Assembly: GCA_963921425.1 (NCBI GenBank)
Contig: OY992832.1
Span: 32,135,475 to 32,199,474, forward strand
Source of the DNA: Dryas octopetala
Lineage: Eukaryota > Streptophyta > Magnoliopsida > Rosales > Rosaceae
Direction of reading: 5' to 3'
Length of the DNA stretch: 64,000 nucleotides
Positions 14,362 through 27,000 of the stretch are shown here, piece after piece. A program made the translations under genes and the position numbers. The notes beneath the pieces are model-generated. The model saw only the letters and a program-made list of their open reading frames with translations, ran no database searches and was not told the DNA's origin. Numbering within the stretch: the stretch's first letter is position 1; each line of letters opens with the position of its first letter.

Positions 14362-15205
14362 CAATGTTAAAATCCGTGGTGGTTAATGCTTACGTTGCGC
14401 TGAATGTGCGCATTTTTTATTTTTAACTTTTTGCTATTTTTTTATTTTTATAAATTTTGAAAATTAATTAAAAATAGCTTCAGTTCAGAAAAATATATAA
14501 AAAATTCTTACAAACTCCTTTTGATTAGTACTAATTTACTATAGAATCAAATTACCAATTTTTCCTCTGAGTTTCCAAAAAATTTGAGAAGTCCAAATTT
14601 ATTTCTAAAAATTAAAATACTCTATACTCTTTAGAAATTCATAGAATAATCTCCCGAACTCCAAAAAATACGAGGTCTGCACCATTGGTCTTTTAAAAAC
14701 TAACAATACATTTCTCATAAATACTTGTTACCCAAAAGAAATCCTGGTCTTAGAGGAAAATAAATTTCCCTCTATAGAATAAATTCTAGAAAAATTTTAC
14801 AATTTCTGTAAAGTCTCAAAAGAATTTTCTAAAACAGGTTTTTGGTAATTTTCAAATTTTTTTTTGAGAATTCATCCGAGACTTTATAGAAATTCTAGAA
14901 TTTTTTTAATAGAGGGAAATTTTGCTTAATTTTTTTTATAAATAAATTAGGACCTCTCAAATTTTCTGTAAACACTCAGAGGGAAAATTGGTATTTTGAC
15001 CCCATAGTAAATTAGTACTAGTCAATAAGAGTTCGTAGAAATTTTCTGTGTATTTTTCTGAATCTGGAGCTATTTTTAATTAATTTTTAAAGTTTATAAA
15101 AATAGAAAAATAGCAAAAATCCTAAAATAAAATAAAAGATGTGACACATAGCTCACCTCCAGCTCGCCACATCAGCATTAACGGTCACGTCAACATTTTT
15201 TACGG
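14362..15205. mobile_element. Large foldback (long inverted repeat) element
   Basis: Sequence from about 14,362 onward is matched in reverse complement by sequence ending near 15,205. Shared blocks in order are GTTAATGCT, GCTATTTTT, TTAATTAAAAATAGCT, CAGAAAAATA, TAGTACTAATTTACTAT and CCTCTGAG. The arms cover most of the 840 bp, leaving a short centre. No coding capacity. A long-TIR MITE or MULE-type foldback is likely. No clear target duplication was found, and the right end may run to about 15,330 without a left partner. Confidence 0.65.
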
Positions 15206-16849
15206 AAGTGTTGATGGAACAAGGTAAAATGGGACACGGGTGTAATTTATAGATGGTAACTTGGAACAAAAAAACGTTCAAGTGGTAATCTGGAAATGAA
15301 AAACAATTTTTTGCGGTAAATCATGAAATAAGCCTTTAATAATTTTGTATTACCAATTGATTGGCATATGCTCTACACTACTCTGCATCCTAATGCTACG
15401 TGAGATATTCATATTGTATCCAAGCATCGTCGTACAAAACAGTCAACGCTAATCAATCAGTATGTTAATTTGGAGTAAAACTTTCATGTAACAACTATAT
15501 ACACTTATTGTCCATATTCTTTTTATCATGTGACCTAGCACAACAAAGTCCAAAGTAGTTAACAAGAAATCAGCAAATTTAAGAAACTTTGTCAAGCACT
15601 CTGCAACGGTGCAAACAGTTCACACCTTGAAGCTCAATATGTAAATATTTATTTTAAATGAATGAAATGGAAAATTTAGCAAAAGGACATCACGTATACC
15701 CCTTGTTGCAAGTTAGGATATGACATTTTCACTTGTGTCAATTGAGGATATGCTTTCATTTTGTGTAAAAAAAAAAAAGCATTTCGTCGAGTCTATGACA
15801 ATTTTCGTCACATGTATCACGTATGCCACACGTGATCAATTTTTAGAGACAAAATCGTCACTTTCAATCATTATTAAACAATGGTTATGCAAAAATAAAA
15901 TAAAATAAAACAAAAGAAAAAGGGGGAGTTAGAAGAAACCCTCCCCACCCTACCTCCCTCCCCCCCTCTCCGGCCACCAATAAGCTACCCCATCCTTTCG
16001 CTAGCAAACCCCTCCCTCGTGCCAAAAACCCCATCCCTCGCGACATCTCTCTCTCTCTCTCTCTCTCTCTACATTCTTTCTCTCACTCTCTTTCTTGTAC
16101 ATTTTCCCTATGAAAAAATAATAATTAAATATATGAATTTCAAATAATTTATTATACATCAGGCAAAAATAATAATTTACATAAAATGATTTTGAAGTCT
16201 ACTTTACAACCCTTAATGATAAATAAACCCACATAATGTTCTCAAATGTTAAAAAGGTCCACCGAATATGAGATAAGCAACCTTTTAATAGAAAGGGCCT
16301 CAACTTGACCAAAACATAAAAAACAACGCTAAGGGCACATTTGGTGTTGTAAAATGTCGGTTACCACTGTCTAACAGTAACTCTGCACTTTGCCACGACG
16401 AAGATGACAATGGTTGATGTGACTCCATAAGGGTATTTTTTATGTTTTATGTTGGTTATATGCTCTTTTGACATCTTTGTGCATGAGAAAGACAGAAAGT
16501 TTATATAAGTTGTCTTTTTTTTTTTTTCCGGTGTTGTGGCATAGTGCAAATAGCCACTATTCAACAATGACTATAAATAATTGCCACTGTTCAATAGTGG
16601 CAATACCCCAGACGCAAAAAGAAATAGCAGTGCACACTGGGCTCCAAGTCCAGCGTATTTTCTTATGCGATTTTATTAAAATGGACAAGGTTGGCACCGA
16701 TATTTTGATAGAGATCCTTAATAAAAGCCTATTTTCCATTTTGAGTTTTTTATTAAAAAAAAAAAAACCAATAATTTATCGTACATATTCTATTTAAATC
16801 ATTAAATACATGCATCTAAATTTGTTTTTCGTCAATTGCATATGATCAA
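15206..16849. other. Intergenic DNA with short palindromic repeats
   Basis: No gene seen. It includes a C-rich stretch near 15,940-16,030, a CT microsatellite (about 16,047-16,071), and small palindromic CCACTGTT/AATAGTGG-type repeats near 16,545-16,610 that recur near 19.9-20.1 kb. Confidence 0.45.
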
Positions 16850-17700
16850 ATGGCATCAATAACTACTGACGTCCTGCCACCACAACCTCAACATTTTGAC
16901 TCAAAGTAAGCACCGAACCCACGCTTGAAAGACACATCAGATAATCGCAGACTTTGAGTGGGGCCCAGATATCCGACCTGGACCCTATTGTGTGGGGCTC
17001 CTTTCTGACAAACCATGTGTTAAGCTGAGGTTGATTTTGCTCACCACAAGAAAGCAGTGTGCAAGACGACGGGCCACACGCGATGCTCACACGCGCGGTA
17101 AAGTTGCAACTACCAGCCATTCATTTCCACTCACAAGGATTCATCGGATCCACTACGATATTTGTCAATTAAATATTTATTTCACCTTAATGTCATACTC
17201 TATTTTGAATAATTTGCTTAAAATAGAATTTATGTTGTAATTATGACATTTAAGAAAAATTTCTTACGCAAAAGGGAAGTCAAACGTTTGCCGCATCAAT
17301 CCAACGGCGTTTGTCTTGAACTCGAACAACATGCGCAGCACGAGTTTTTCATCCTACGTGGCGGGTCCAGCGTTCGAAATGTAACGGCGCTGTTTGGTAA
17401 ACTGTGTCAAGTAACTGATGTCAAATGGTTTGACTGACGGCATTGACCAGTTCGTCAAATTATTTTTCAGATGTGGGGGGGCCCAGATGTTCGACGTGGA
17501 TTAATATTACGTGGCTCCCCTCGGGCAAACCATGTGTAAAGCCGAGGTGGGTTTTGGTCACAATGCGAGACGGTTCAGGGCAAGTGATGTTCACACGCGT
17601 GGTAAAGTTGCAACTACCAAGACCAACCATTGCCACTCCCAAGAAATGATCGAATCCACCACCAGTTGTAATGTCACTTGCATATTTATGACACTTTGAT
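16850..17700. repeat. Diverged direct duplication, period about 505 bp
   Basis: Two related blocks occur in the same orientation: about 16,960-17,160 and 17,465-17,670. Shared landmarks in order are GGGGCCCAGAT, CGAC then TGGA, GGGCTC/GGCTCC, CAAACCATGTGT, GTAAAGTTGCAACTACCA, and ATCGGATCCAC/ATCGAATCCAC. The copies have diverged strongly. The repeat class is unknown. Frames inside it show no recognised domain. Confidence 0.65.
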
Positions 17701-17845
17701 GTCATGCTTTGCAGACTTTCGAGTTGCTAATTTTCCACAAATAAATTTATCTGAATTTAGAGTTATTATTTGAATTATTTCTCTAATCCTTTTGAATAAA
17801 AAACAAATTATTTCTCTAATCAAAATTATTGCCCCGCATCGATAC

Positions 17846-19070
17846 TAAGGAGTTAAATTTCGTTTTTTAGGGGTATGGAAATTTTAGCACTAATTGATCA
17901 ATTTTTCGATCATATTTCATCGAAATTTGGTGAAATTTCGACGAAATTTCGCTCAGCCCAGCCATTTTTGTCGATCTGTCTTCTCCTTGTTGGATCTGTC
18001 TTCTCCTTGCTGGTGGCCATAGCCATTTCTGTCGATCTGCCTTTTCCTTGCTGGTGGCCATCTATGTCGATCTAACTTCTTGCTGACTGTTACAAACCCA
18101 ACCAGGGAGTGAAGATAGAGAAGGGAGGGAAGAGAGAAAAGAGAGAGAAGAGAGAGAAGAGGGAAAATATCATATTGGTGAGGGAGATAGAGATTGGCGC
18201 AGGACGCAGGACGCAGGAGAGGGAGGAGAGATAAGAGAAATATCTCATATCTCTATGCCACACAGTGGCTGGGAGAAAGTCAGTCACGAAAAGAAGAAGG
18301 AAAGGAATGAAAAGAAGAAGGAAAGAAAAGAAAAGAAAAAGGAAAGAAAAGAAAAAGGAAAAAAAGGAAAGAAAAGAAAAAGAAAAGAAAAGAAAAGAAA
18401 AAGGAAAGAAAGAAAAGAAAAGGAAAAAAAAAAAAAAAGAGGAAGGAAAAAAAAAAAAGGGTTTAGGATTGATTGGAGTTTGAAGTCTTTGGACAATTGG
18501 AAAGAAAAAAAAAAGTTTGGGGTATCGTTTGGCTCTGTTGGGGTTTTGTTTAATTATTTTTAAAACCTAAACCATAATACATATATATATATATAAAATA
18601 ATTAAAAATACTCCAAAGAGCCAAAATCCTAATATCTTATACCATATTTGAAAAAATATAGAGTATTTAGGGTTTAGTATATAGACTATAGAGTACAAAT
18701 AGTATCAGGGTATATAAAGTATATAAAGTTTAGTATTAGGTTTTAGTGTATAGATTATAAAGTATAAAGAATATACAAATTTTATTTATTCATTATACAA
18801 ATTTTATTTAACAGTATTTGCCTCCAGCGCGCATTATATTCATTTTATATCACATGAAACCTACTATATAATTTGATTTTTTCAATATTTTTTATCAATG
18901 TAGGAGATAATATGTTAAATAAACATATGGTAAAGTTTCATTCAAAATTTCCGTATTTTGATAGCAATTTCCGTCGTTTCCGTCTAATTTTTGTCGAAAT
19001 TTAAAAATCTTCGAAATTTCCGTCGAAATTTCCATCGAAATTTTCTCGAAACCCGAAATTTTATTCCTTA
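17846..19070. mobile_element. hAT-type non-autonomous element, copy A
   Basis: An 8-bp target duplication, ATCGATAC, sits at 17838-17845 and 19071-19078. The ends are inverted: TAAGGAGTTAAATTTCG at the left, and the reverse complement of the right end reads TAAGGAATAAAATTTCG. An 8-bp duplication points to hAT. The subterminal parts are rich in GAAATTTCG-like repeats. The interior carries a GA/AAAAGG tract (about 18,280-18,460) that creates long Lys/Glu/Arg frames. No transposase. The copy at 35,687-36,973 is the same family in inverse orientation. Confidence 0.88.
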
Positions 19071-19078
19071 ATCGATAC

Positions 19079-20825
19079 CAGAACAAAAACTCCAAATTTT
19101 GTTCTTTTTCAGTTTCAGTATTTTTTTTAGTTTTGATAATCTTTGGTATCTTTAATTTTCGGTAATCTTTTAATAGTTTCGGTATTTAATATTTTCAGTT
19201 TATTTTCAATTTTTCTTTTATATATTTTCGATTTATTTACAATAATACTAAGATATTATATATATATATATCAATATAAATTACAATTGAATTATATATA
19301 ATACAAAATTTATAATGTTTGATGAGTATTTATTCGAAAAGTTTATAATACATATTGTAAAAATTCTTACACATACAAAAATTTATTTTATAACACAACG
19401 ACTTACCGTTTGAGAAAAGAAATATAACTACTTAAATAAATTACGAAACAAGCACTTTTAATTTAAATACATATGTAAGATTTGAATATTTTAATACTTG
19501 TACTAATATTGTATAGTAATATATCATAGTAACAATAATACAAATATAATAATATTCTATGTTGATGGTTTTTCTTTGTAATAGATACTTATGTATGTGT
19601 TTGATTGTACATAAGCACTAATAGTAGAATCGGTAGTTTAGTATAGTTTAGTATTGATCAATGCTCATATCATAGTATTATATGTATATAATTTAAAGGG
19701 TTTTTTTTTGTTTTTGTTTTAAGTTCAGTTAAAAAATAAGGTTGATAACCCAACCTACTTGTTACAGTAAATCTTAGCCTAGTCCACTTTAATGAAATGC
19801 GTGTGACACGGAATCCATCGAGCGCTCGGTGAACAGTATCGAGCTCTTGACACTATTCACCGAGTGCTCGTCAATTGCCACTTAGACAATGATATATTGC
19901 CACTGTGCGACAGTTGCTATTTGAAACTGCATAAAAATAATACTTGTTGATATACCTTACGTCTTTTCTTACATAAACATATCAAAAACTAATGAAACCA
20001 ACATAAAATATACAATTCAAGCTTATGAAATCACATCCACCTGTGTTATAGCATAAAAATGATTGTCACTAAATGCCATTGTCTGACAGTGGCAATTTGC
20101 TTAGTTTTTTTTTTTTTTTTTAACTCACCAAGCGCTTGGCAGCCAAAAACACGAAAAAAATTAAAACGTGGGCTTATTTGTCACAAAGTGGACCTACTTG
20201 ACATTGCAACCTTTTAAATAGGTTTTGTTATCATTAAGAGTCCAAAAGTGGATTTTAGAATCATTATCTGTAATTTAAAAAAATATCTATATAAACAGAG
20301 AACTGATCATGTGCGCACCAACGAATATGCGCATCTGTCACCGAGCGCTCGGCAAAGTGTTTTTAACATAAGTGAGCACTGCAAATAGAGCTTGGAGCTG
20401 CTTTCTCCGCTCAGTTTTGAGGGAAAGCCCTCATCTTTTCACTCAATTCCCTCTTAGGGTATATAATAAGTTTGGTGGAGGCGTTATATTAGGGTTTAGC
20501 TATGAGAATTATAACATAAACGTCATTGAACCAGTGCTGAGCGCTTGGTAGCTGCAAAATTTTGCATTACCGGGTGCTCGACGTTAGGTGCGAACGTTCG
20601 CACATTCGCACATGAATGGGCTTGTATATATATATATGTATATATTTTAAATGTATATATAAATAATTTAATACATGTATATATATATATATACATATAT
20701 GAGGAATTTATATATTCTTATTTTGGTAATCGGTAAAATTTGATTTATTCTGATACTTACTAAAACCAAACTAATTTTTCTTAGTATTTTTTGTTTTAGA
20801 TTGGAAAGATTTTGAATTGGAAAAA
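19079..20825. other. Intergenic DNA with GAGCGCTCGG-type palindromes
   Basis: AT-rich DNA without a gene. Between 19.8 and 20.6 kb it holds several short palindromic motifs of the form GAGCGCTCGG or AGCGCTTGG, next to CCACTGT/ACAGTGG palindromes. A TA/TATG microsatellite lies at about 20,620-20,700. Confidence 0.5.
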
Positions 20826-21288
20826 ATCCGTTTGGTTCAAGTTTTGGAGGCTTGGGAATAAGAAATCAATTTCATTCCCACGTTTGGTAAGTAAAGGGAA
20901 GAGAAATCAATTTCTGGCCCAAGAAAATCTGATGCCCTTATTGGGGAGAAAATGAAACTTTACACCACCTTGGATTTTGTTTTCCTCTCTTGGGAAAGCA
21001 TTTATTGCTTCTTTTTTGGACAAAACTAAGCATGTTATTATTTTAAAATGTCATCTCTATTGTCATTCCTTAAATAAATAATAGATAAGTGTATAATTGG
21101 AAAACTGACACTATTCATTTCCAAGTCCTGCACAATCCGAACATGAGAATAAAAATAAAAATGTAATTCCTGGTTTACTTTCCCAGGATTACGAAATATA
21201 GGAAAGATAATTTCACATTTCCTTTCTCCCAAAAAATGTAAAGAAATTGATTTCTTGAAAAATCAATTCTGTGAACCAACGGGCCTTA
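20826..21288. mobile_element. Tourist/PIF-Harbinger-like MITE, degenerate ends
   Basis: The left end reads CCGTTTGGTTCAAG and the right end, in reverse complement, GGCCCGTTGGTTCA. Both are followed by AAGAAATCAATTTC-like subterminal blocks and CTTGGGAA/TTCCC motifs. The size is near 460 bp with no coding capacity. The right end is followed by TTA, but no matching three-base duplication survives at the left. Confidence 0.6.
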
Positions 21289-21409
21289 CTGAAACACACA
21301 CACACAAAGTTAGTAAAGAATCAGTAGATTTGGTAAAAACGGCAAAAAATGACACTCCTAGGAATATATTAGAATTCTAAATATATTTCGGTCGTTATAT
21401 ATATTTTTA

Positions 21410-22355
21410 GGGAGGCGATTTTCGCACTCATCTTTTCTCCGTTTGCACTCCATCTTCTTTTTTAATGTATTTTGTATATTTTTATTATATATTTTTCCAA
21501 ATCTACCCTTTATGGTTGTTGAATTTTTATTTTAATTATCTTTCAGTAATGATTATTTTTTCCTAAATTCTCTCATCGTTATTAAAAAAATAAAACAAGT
21601 AATTTTCTCTCCCTCTCGTTGTATCTTCTTCATAGTGCATCACTTTGCCTTCTAAGCCATTTTTTTTCTTTCTTTTGTGAACCCGTCTTGTTCGTGCTTT
21701 CAAATCATCATTCTATACTTTCATTAGGAAAATATTTAGTCTGTCATATTTGTTTTTCGTTTTCTTTATGAGGGTCATGATTTATGTAAACCAGTCTTGT
21801 ACGTGCTTTCAATCATCATTCTATAATTTCATTAGGAAAATATTTAGTCTGTCATATTTTTTTTTCGTTTTCTTCATGAGGGTCATGATTTATGTATCTT
21901 CTTCTTCTTTTGATGTGAGTTTTGTGTTATGAAATTAATTGAGGTTTTCAATTAGTCCACTCCCTCATTTTTGGGTTTTTTGACACTGCCAACAAAAATG
22001 TTCCCATAACAACCACTACTAATTTGTAGCATATTTGATTTTTAAAAAAATGAATGTCACATGATAGATTAATAAGAAAAGAGAGCTACATGTACTATAT
22101 ATCAAGAAGACGAGCAAAAATGTAGAGAATTTCATAAGTTTTTCTTCATTTTTAAAAGAGAGTTATAAAAATAGATATATTATTATGACAATTTTAAAAA
22201 ATTAAATGTGTAGGATTTAATATTGCATAGGTGACATTCTATAATTAAAAGGTAAGGGGTATATGTGGAAAATAAATAATAAAAATATATACAAACATTT
22301 AAAAAAATAAAAAGGAGTGCAAATTGAGAAAAGAGGAGTGCGAAAATCACCTTTC
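21410..22355. mobile_element. Long-TIR MITE with 8-bp TSD
   Basis: TATTTTTA flanks the element at 21402-21409 and 22356-22363. The terminal inverted repeats extend about 100 bp: the left reads GGCGATTTTCGCACTC and the right, reverse-complemented, GGTGATTTTCGCACTC, followed by CTTTTCTC, TTTGCACTCC and a TTTTTATTAT region. An 8-bp duplication fits hAT, or a 9-bp MULE duplication with one mismatch. The centre contains a 109-bp tandem duplication (separate entry). Confidence 0.8.
21677..21893. repeat. Tandem duplication, 109-bp unit, inside a MITE
   Basis: Two consecutive copies start at 21,677 and 21,786. Shared blocks are CGTGCTTTCAA, CATCATTCTATA, TTTCATTAGGAAAATATTT, AGTCTGTCATATTT and ATGAGGGTCATGATTTATG. 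The copies differ at only a few positions. Confidence 0.9.
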
Positions 22356-22567
22356 TATTTTTAACATAACTATATCAAAAAGTTAAGTTGACTCTTGCGA
22401 GAATTATGCCTTTGCCCTTTTGTTGGTTAAAAATTATAGCTTATGGTTAATTGGCTTACTTTCTTTATTTGATTTTTATGGTGTGGTACTCTGGTTAATT
22501 GACTTGTTGATTATGTAATATTTGGATCATGAATTTTTATTCGGAATAGGTTGGAATGTGGAATTAA

Positions 22568-22859
22568 GGGCCCGTTTGGCACTGCTTTTAAAATTGTCAA
22601 AAGCGCTTTCAAATTAGTAAAAGCGCTTTTGATAGCGTTTGACAAAAATAATTAGAAGTGCTTTTGAGTTATAAAAGCACTTTTAAGGGGTTTTTTGAGA
22701 AGCACCTGACAGGTGCTTTCTCAAGAAGCACTTTCAAGTGCTTTTGCATAAACAACTTATAAGTTTTATAAAAATTTATATGTGCTTCTTAACATAAGCG
22801 CTTCTGATAAAAGCGCTACTAAATAAAAGTGCTTCTAAGAAGCAGTGCCAAACGGGTCC
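22568..22859. mobile_element. Tourist-like (PIF/Harbinger) MITE with TAA duplication
   Basis: A 292-bp element flanked by TAA at 22565-22567 and 22860-22862. Its 20-bp terminal inverted repeats differ at one base: the left begins GGGCCCGTTTGGCACTGC and the right, reverse-complemented, GGACCCGTTTGGCACTGC. The interior is built of repeated AAAGCGCTTTT and AAGCACTTTT palindromic motifs. This is the classic form of a plant Tourist MITE. Confidence 0.92.
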
Positions 22860-22862
22860 TAA

Positions 22863-24050
22863 GTGTAGTCCAACTTTCAAACGAAAAAAAAACTTTCTTT
22901 CCATTTTGCATAGGGAAGAACCTTTATATTTGTTTTTAGAATTCTTTTTTGGAATTAAGTATGCATATGTTTACTTTATGGGAGTAACGGTTTTTATTTT
23001 TTTATATTTATTTTGTTAAGGAGGCCTCAAGTCTTAGGAGTTAAGAGGACATAAGTCCAATTAGGTATGTATTAAAAAATATTAGAACTTCCTATGGCTT
23101 AAAAATATAAATATGATATACGCCATCCACATGCTTACGTTCAATAAATGTGTGTGATGCTGTTATTGTCATGTGACAATATTTGAGGGCATGTGTCTAC
23201 ATATGTAATCTTTTAACTGAACTGTTCTATACCAAAGCTGTCACACGACACAAATAGCTCAACACACTTTTTCTCAATTAACTAATGTTGATGGTACATA
23301 GAATTAAGCTCGATCCTTTTTTAATGTGGACACGTATCACTATACAAACATAAGGAAAGTTCCAACAAAAGAACAGCTACAGCTAGCACATCCTCATTGA
23401 GTGATGAAAATCTAAAAGGGTGCTTCATATTATCTCAACACTCCCTTCAAGATAAACAATGTATATTTAGTTTGTAGGACCCTATATTTATACCCATAAT
23501 TAAAAAATATAAAAATGGAAGACCCATCTCAATCTGTTGGAGAATGTGCAATAGCCACCAATATTATATATAGGTCCTTACTCCTTACACAAATTATATA
23601 TATATATTGTATAGTTAATTTTCTAAATTAGGTTACTATTGTCATAATATACTCTTTTTTTTTTTGGCCATGTCATAATATACTCAATAACCAAAGAAAA
23701 ATGGTTGTCACTAGTCTCAATTATTTATTGGGTATTACCGTATTAGCATGAAATTAAATTTCGAAAATTAAGGATGAAAGAAGGGCAGAATTGTCAAAAA
23801 GAAACATTAAAACACACTAACCCATCTTATAAATACCATCATCAGTATAATGCAAAATATAAACCACCTCCTCTTCCTCAATCCTCAATCCTCATACTCT
23901 GACTCAGACACTAAAGTTTCAACCAAGTTGCAGAGTCAGAGACAGCCCTCTATTTTCTCAGAACAAGAGTAATAAAAGGACAATAGACAGAGCCAGAGAG
24001 ACAGAGAACTCTCTCTCTCTCTCTCTCTTGCTCTCTGTGGTTGTCTAACA
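22863..24050. promoter_or_regulatory. 5' flank and promoter region of OPT3
   Basis: Non-coding DNA upstream of the transporter gene. A TATAAATACC sequence at about 23,829-23,838 is a good TATA-box candidate, 220 bp before the start codon. A CT repeat (24,010-24,028) lies in the probable 5' leader. I could not identify iron-response elements by eye. Confidence 0.55.
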
Positions 24051-27000
24051 ATGGCGTCCAAAAACCACAGAGTCGACCCAGAGAAGCCTAGTAACGGCGT
24101 ATCATCAGAAGAGTCGTCGACGCAGAGATGTTCAATAGAAGAGGTGGCGCTGGTGGTGCCGGAGACGGATGACCCATCACTGCCGGTGATGACTTTCAGG
24201 GCGTGGTTCTTGGGGCTGACCTCCTGCACTCTCCTCATCTTCCTCAACACCTTCTTCACCTTCCGTACACAGCCCCTCACCATCTCCGCCATTCTCATGC
24301 AAATTGCTGTGTTGCCCATCGGCAAGTTCATGGCCTCCACTCTCCCCAACAAGCAGTACAGCCTCTTGGGCTGGAATTTCAGCCTCAATCCTGGGCCTTT
24401 CAACATCAAAGAGCATGTCATCATCACCATTTTCGCTAATTGTGGGGTCTCCACTGGTGGAGGTGATGCCTACTCCATTGGTGCCATCACCATTATGAAG
24501 GCCTATTACAAACAAAGCTTGAGCTTTCTTTGTGGCCTCTTTATCGTCTTGACCACTCAGGTACCAAACAACTCTTCCATCCTCCAAACTTTTTTTGTTT
24601 TTTTTAATTCCTTCTGATTTTTGTTTATTTTATTGTTATAATATTTTATTTTGACTGAAGTTTTGTAATCTGTAAAGTAAATTAAGTAATCTTTTGAATT
24701 TTATATTTAGGTTGAGATTTTGGATTTTTTTATTTTTTTTTTATTTCTTGCCCTTTTTGGGTAACAGATACCCATTAATGGCCTTCTGGCATACATGGTG
24801 GGGTTATCTGTTTTGAGGTGCCAGTGCATTTAATTTCAATAAAGTCAGAGTTTTTGTTAAAAAAGGAATTTCCTTTCCAGTTCAGAAACTGATCCTTGAA
24901 ACAACAAAATTTTGTGGGTTGAGGCTGTGCGATTTTTGATATAATAAGTACACCTCTCTCAATTATTTGAATTTCTGGGTTTTCACGATTTGCAGGTAAT
25001 TGGGTATGGATGGGCTGGGATTCTCAGGAGGTACCTGGTTGACCCAGTTGAAATGTGGTGGCCTTCAAACCTTGCTCAGGTCTCTCTGTTTAGGTATGAC
25101 TTGGTCCTCTCTGCTTTTTCCTTCATCAATTTTCCCCTTGGTTGCTGAAAGAAAAAGTAAGATAACAAAAGAGCTTAAAGTTGAAAACTTTGCTGGCCAT
25201 TCAACTCGGAGCAATAGATTTCTAATTTCTACCTCGCATTAACACAAGTAAAGTTCTCTTTGGTCACTGATAGATACACTGACTGGTCAAAACCACATAA
25301 AACACTAGGCTTTCTTTTTATTTTTTATTTTTATTTTATTTGTGATTCTTGTATTATTAGCCAACCAAATGGAGGGCGATAATTTAAATAAATTTGTATC
25401 AATTTCGAATTCTACTGGTGGTTTCTGGGAGAATGAGTAAAACCCAAATGCAGCAGCAACTGGATTTGTGGGATATGGAACACCATATATAACTATTGTG
25501 CAATCCTATACTAATTATCCCTTTTATGCCTTTATGGTAAAAGTTTTTGATTTCCCTGTCGATTAAGTCATAAGCAAAGTGCATGTTCAATGGTTGAGAA
25601 TCTGTTTCATGCTGTTTGTTGTCAGATTGGAGTTATATTCCCTCACAACGTAACGCTACAATTATAATATTAAGGTCAAGTAGAAGATGCACGACTTTCT
25701 TAAATAGTAAATTGTTTTGGAGAATTTTTGTATGGAGAAAGCAAACATAATCTAGTGGAAAGATTTCATAAATCAGCATAAAGTAGAGAGTTTCAATCAA
25801 TGTTTTAACAGGTCTAAAATTTTGATCCTAGCAATAACTTTGTTTCTGTTGCTGTTGTTGTTGCTGTTACAGAGCCCTCCATGAAAAGGAACATAAATCA
25901 AAAAGCTTTACAAGGATGCAATTTTTCCTCATTGCCATGGCAGCAAGCTTTCTCTATTATGCACTCCCTGGCTATCTTTTCCCAATCTTGACATTCTTCT
26001 CATGGGTCTGCTGGGCTTGGCCACACAGTATCACAGCTCAGCAAATTGGCTCAGGTTACCATGGACTTGGGGTTGGTGCCTTCACCCTTGATTGGGCTGG
26101 GATTTCAGCTTATCATGGCAGCCCCCTCGTCACACCCTGGACTTCTATTCTCAATGTTGGGGTTGGATTTGTCATCTTCATCTACATAATTGTCCCTCTA
26201 TGCTACTGGAAGTTTAACACTTTCGATGCTCGAAAGTTCCCTATATTTTCCAACCAGCTATTCACCTCTAGTGGCCATAAATATGACACTACCAAGATCT
26301 TGACACCACAATATGATCTTAACATTGAAGCTTATGATAGTTATGGGAAGCTCTATCTTAGCCCTCTTTTCGCTTTATCCATTGGATCAGGATTTGCAAG
26401 ATTCTCAGCAACCCTCGTTCACGTGGCACTGTTTCATGGCAGGTACTTTCAATTCACTTGTTATACATAGCATTGAGCTATACTTTCTGACATATAGCTT
26501 CTTTTATTACAGCGAGCTAGATAACTTTGGATACTTGGAATAAATTCTTCATAATTAACTGACAAAGTTATCATTGATTCTCTTTTCCTAGTGCTATTTT
26601 GAAGCAGAGCAGATCAGCAGTAACGAATGTGAAAATGGATATCCATGAAAAGCTGATGAAAAGTTACAAACAAGTGCCTCAATGGTGGTTCCTCATCCTA
26701 TTAGTAGTGAGCATCGCCCTGTCGCTGTTAATGTCTTTTGTATGGAAAGAAGTTGTGCAGCTGCCATGGTGGGGGATGCTATTTGGCTTTCTGTTGTCTT
26801 TCATTGTCACCCTTCCAGTTGGGGTCATTCAAGCAACCACCAACCAAGTAATAAACCAATTTTCTGATTTCTTGATTTTTTTTTTTTTTTTTTGTAAGAA
26901 ACCAATTTGAGTGTGCAGAACAAATTGCGAAATATCATTCTAACTTCTTGATTCTTGTGGCTACCGTGCAGCAACCCGGATTTGACATCATAGCTCAATT

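Noticed and set aside
18255..18563. Long Lys/Glu/Arg-rich reading frames on the plus strand and Phe/Leu/Ser frames on the minus strand
   Set aside because: They are created by the GAAAAGG tract inside hAT copy A; no domain, and composition alone explains them.
24177..24587. Minus-strand frames opposite OPT3 exon 1
   Set aside because: Shadows of the GC-rich coding exon; no recognisable protein.
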